A stretch of DNA of 5,880 nucleotides. Source: VMDJ01 sp038146785. GTDB lineage: Bacteria > Pseudomonadota > Gammaproteobacteria > Chromatiales > Chromatiaceae. The stretch's first letter is position 1, and each line of letters starts with the position of its first letter. Both the position numbers and the translations under genes were made by a program. The DNA lies in the NCBI GenBank assembly GCA_038146785.1, contig JAYQSI010000003.1, positions 1-5,880 on the forward strand, written 5' to 3'. Of this stretch, positions 5,866-5,880 are shown piece after piece. The notes below the pieces were generated by a model. That model was given only the letters and a program-made list of their open reading frames with translations, made no database searches and was not told where the DNA came from.

Positions 5866-5880
5866 TGGCGGAGACGGAGG
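5866..5880 (-). tRNA. 3' end of a tRNA gene, probably tRNA-Ser (partial)
   Basis: Read on the minus strand, the last 15 bases are CCTCCGTCTCCGCCA: end of a T stem, acceptor 3' strand CGTCTCC, discriminator G and encoded CCA. The GGAGACG-type acceptor with discriminator G fits tRNA-Ser of gammaproteobacteria. The anticodon is outside the window, so the identity is only likely. The adjacent terminator supports a genuine gene end. Confidence 0.65.

Overview
The window looks like a chromosomal segment of a gammaproteobacterium of moderate, fairly low GC. This rests on the style of the HU protein, the Azotobacter-type 7Fe ferredoxin, a umuDC pair close to E. coli Pol V, and tRNA genes with an encoded CCA end. 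The genus cannot be assigned from the sequence. The acyl-CoA ligase is of the long FAA1-like bacterial kind, which is also common in alphaproteobacteria. Almost everything is on the minus strand, so the window reads most naturally from right to left.

Right end (5880 to 4025): the 3' end of a tRNA, probably tRNA-Ser, runs into a strong intrinsic terminator. An AMP-forming long-chain acyl-CoA ligase gene then starts from its own leader. Immediately behind it, where there is no intact gene for about 670 bases (4024 to 3351), lies a decayed gene. Fragments in shifting frames follow, in order, the fermentative D-lactate dehydrogenase LdhA from its start to near its C-terminus. Its old start codon sits 3 bases after the ligase stop, so ligase and ldhA were once a coupled pair. 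This relic is the most notable thing in the window.

Middle (3436 to 1241): a short regulatory stretch precedes umuD (with an unusual 41-residue N-terminal extension) and umuC, a complete-looking mutagenic translesion polymerase pair separated by 3 bases. A gene for the nucleoid protein HU follows close behind on the same strand. No terminator is visible between HU and the downstream tRNA-Arg(ACG), which has its own strong promoter and an intrinsic terminator, so the array may be read through to that terminator.

Left end (1089 to 1): next to the tRNA-Arg terminator, on the plus strand, is the C-terminal remnant of a tyrosine-recombinase integrase, a trace of a mobile element at this tRNA. Then, on the minus strand, come the 7Fe ferredoxin gene fdxA and an overlapping small gene for a probable winged-helix protein. 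Positions 1 to 161 hold no gene or clear signal that I can support.

Functionally the window is a patchwork: lipid activation (ligase), SOS mutagenesis (UmuDC), chromosome structure (HU), electron transfer (ferredoxin) and translation (tRNAs). The dead ldhA and dead integrase show gene loss and past element insertion. I see no CRISPR array, intact insertion sequence or clearly new defence system.
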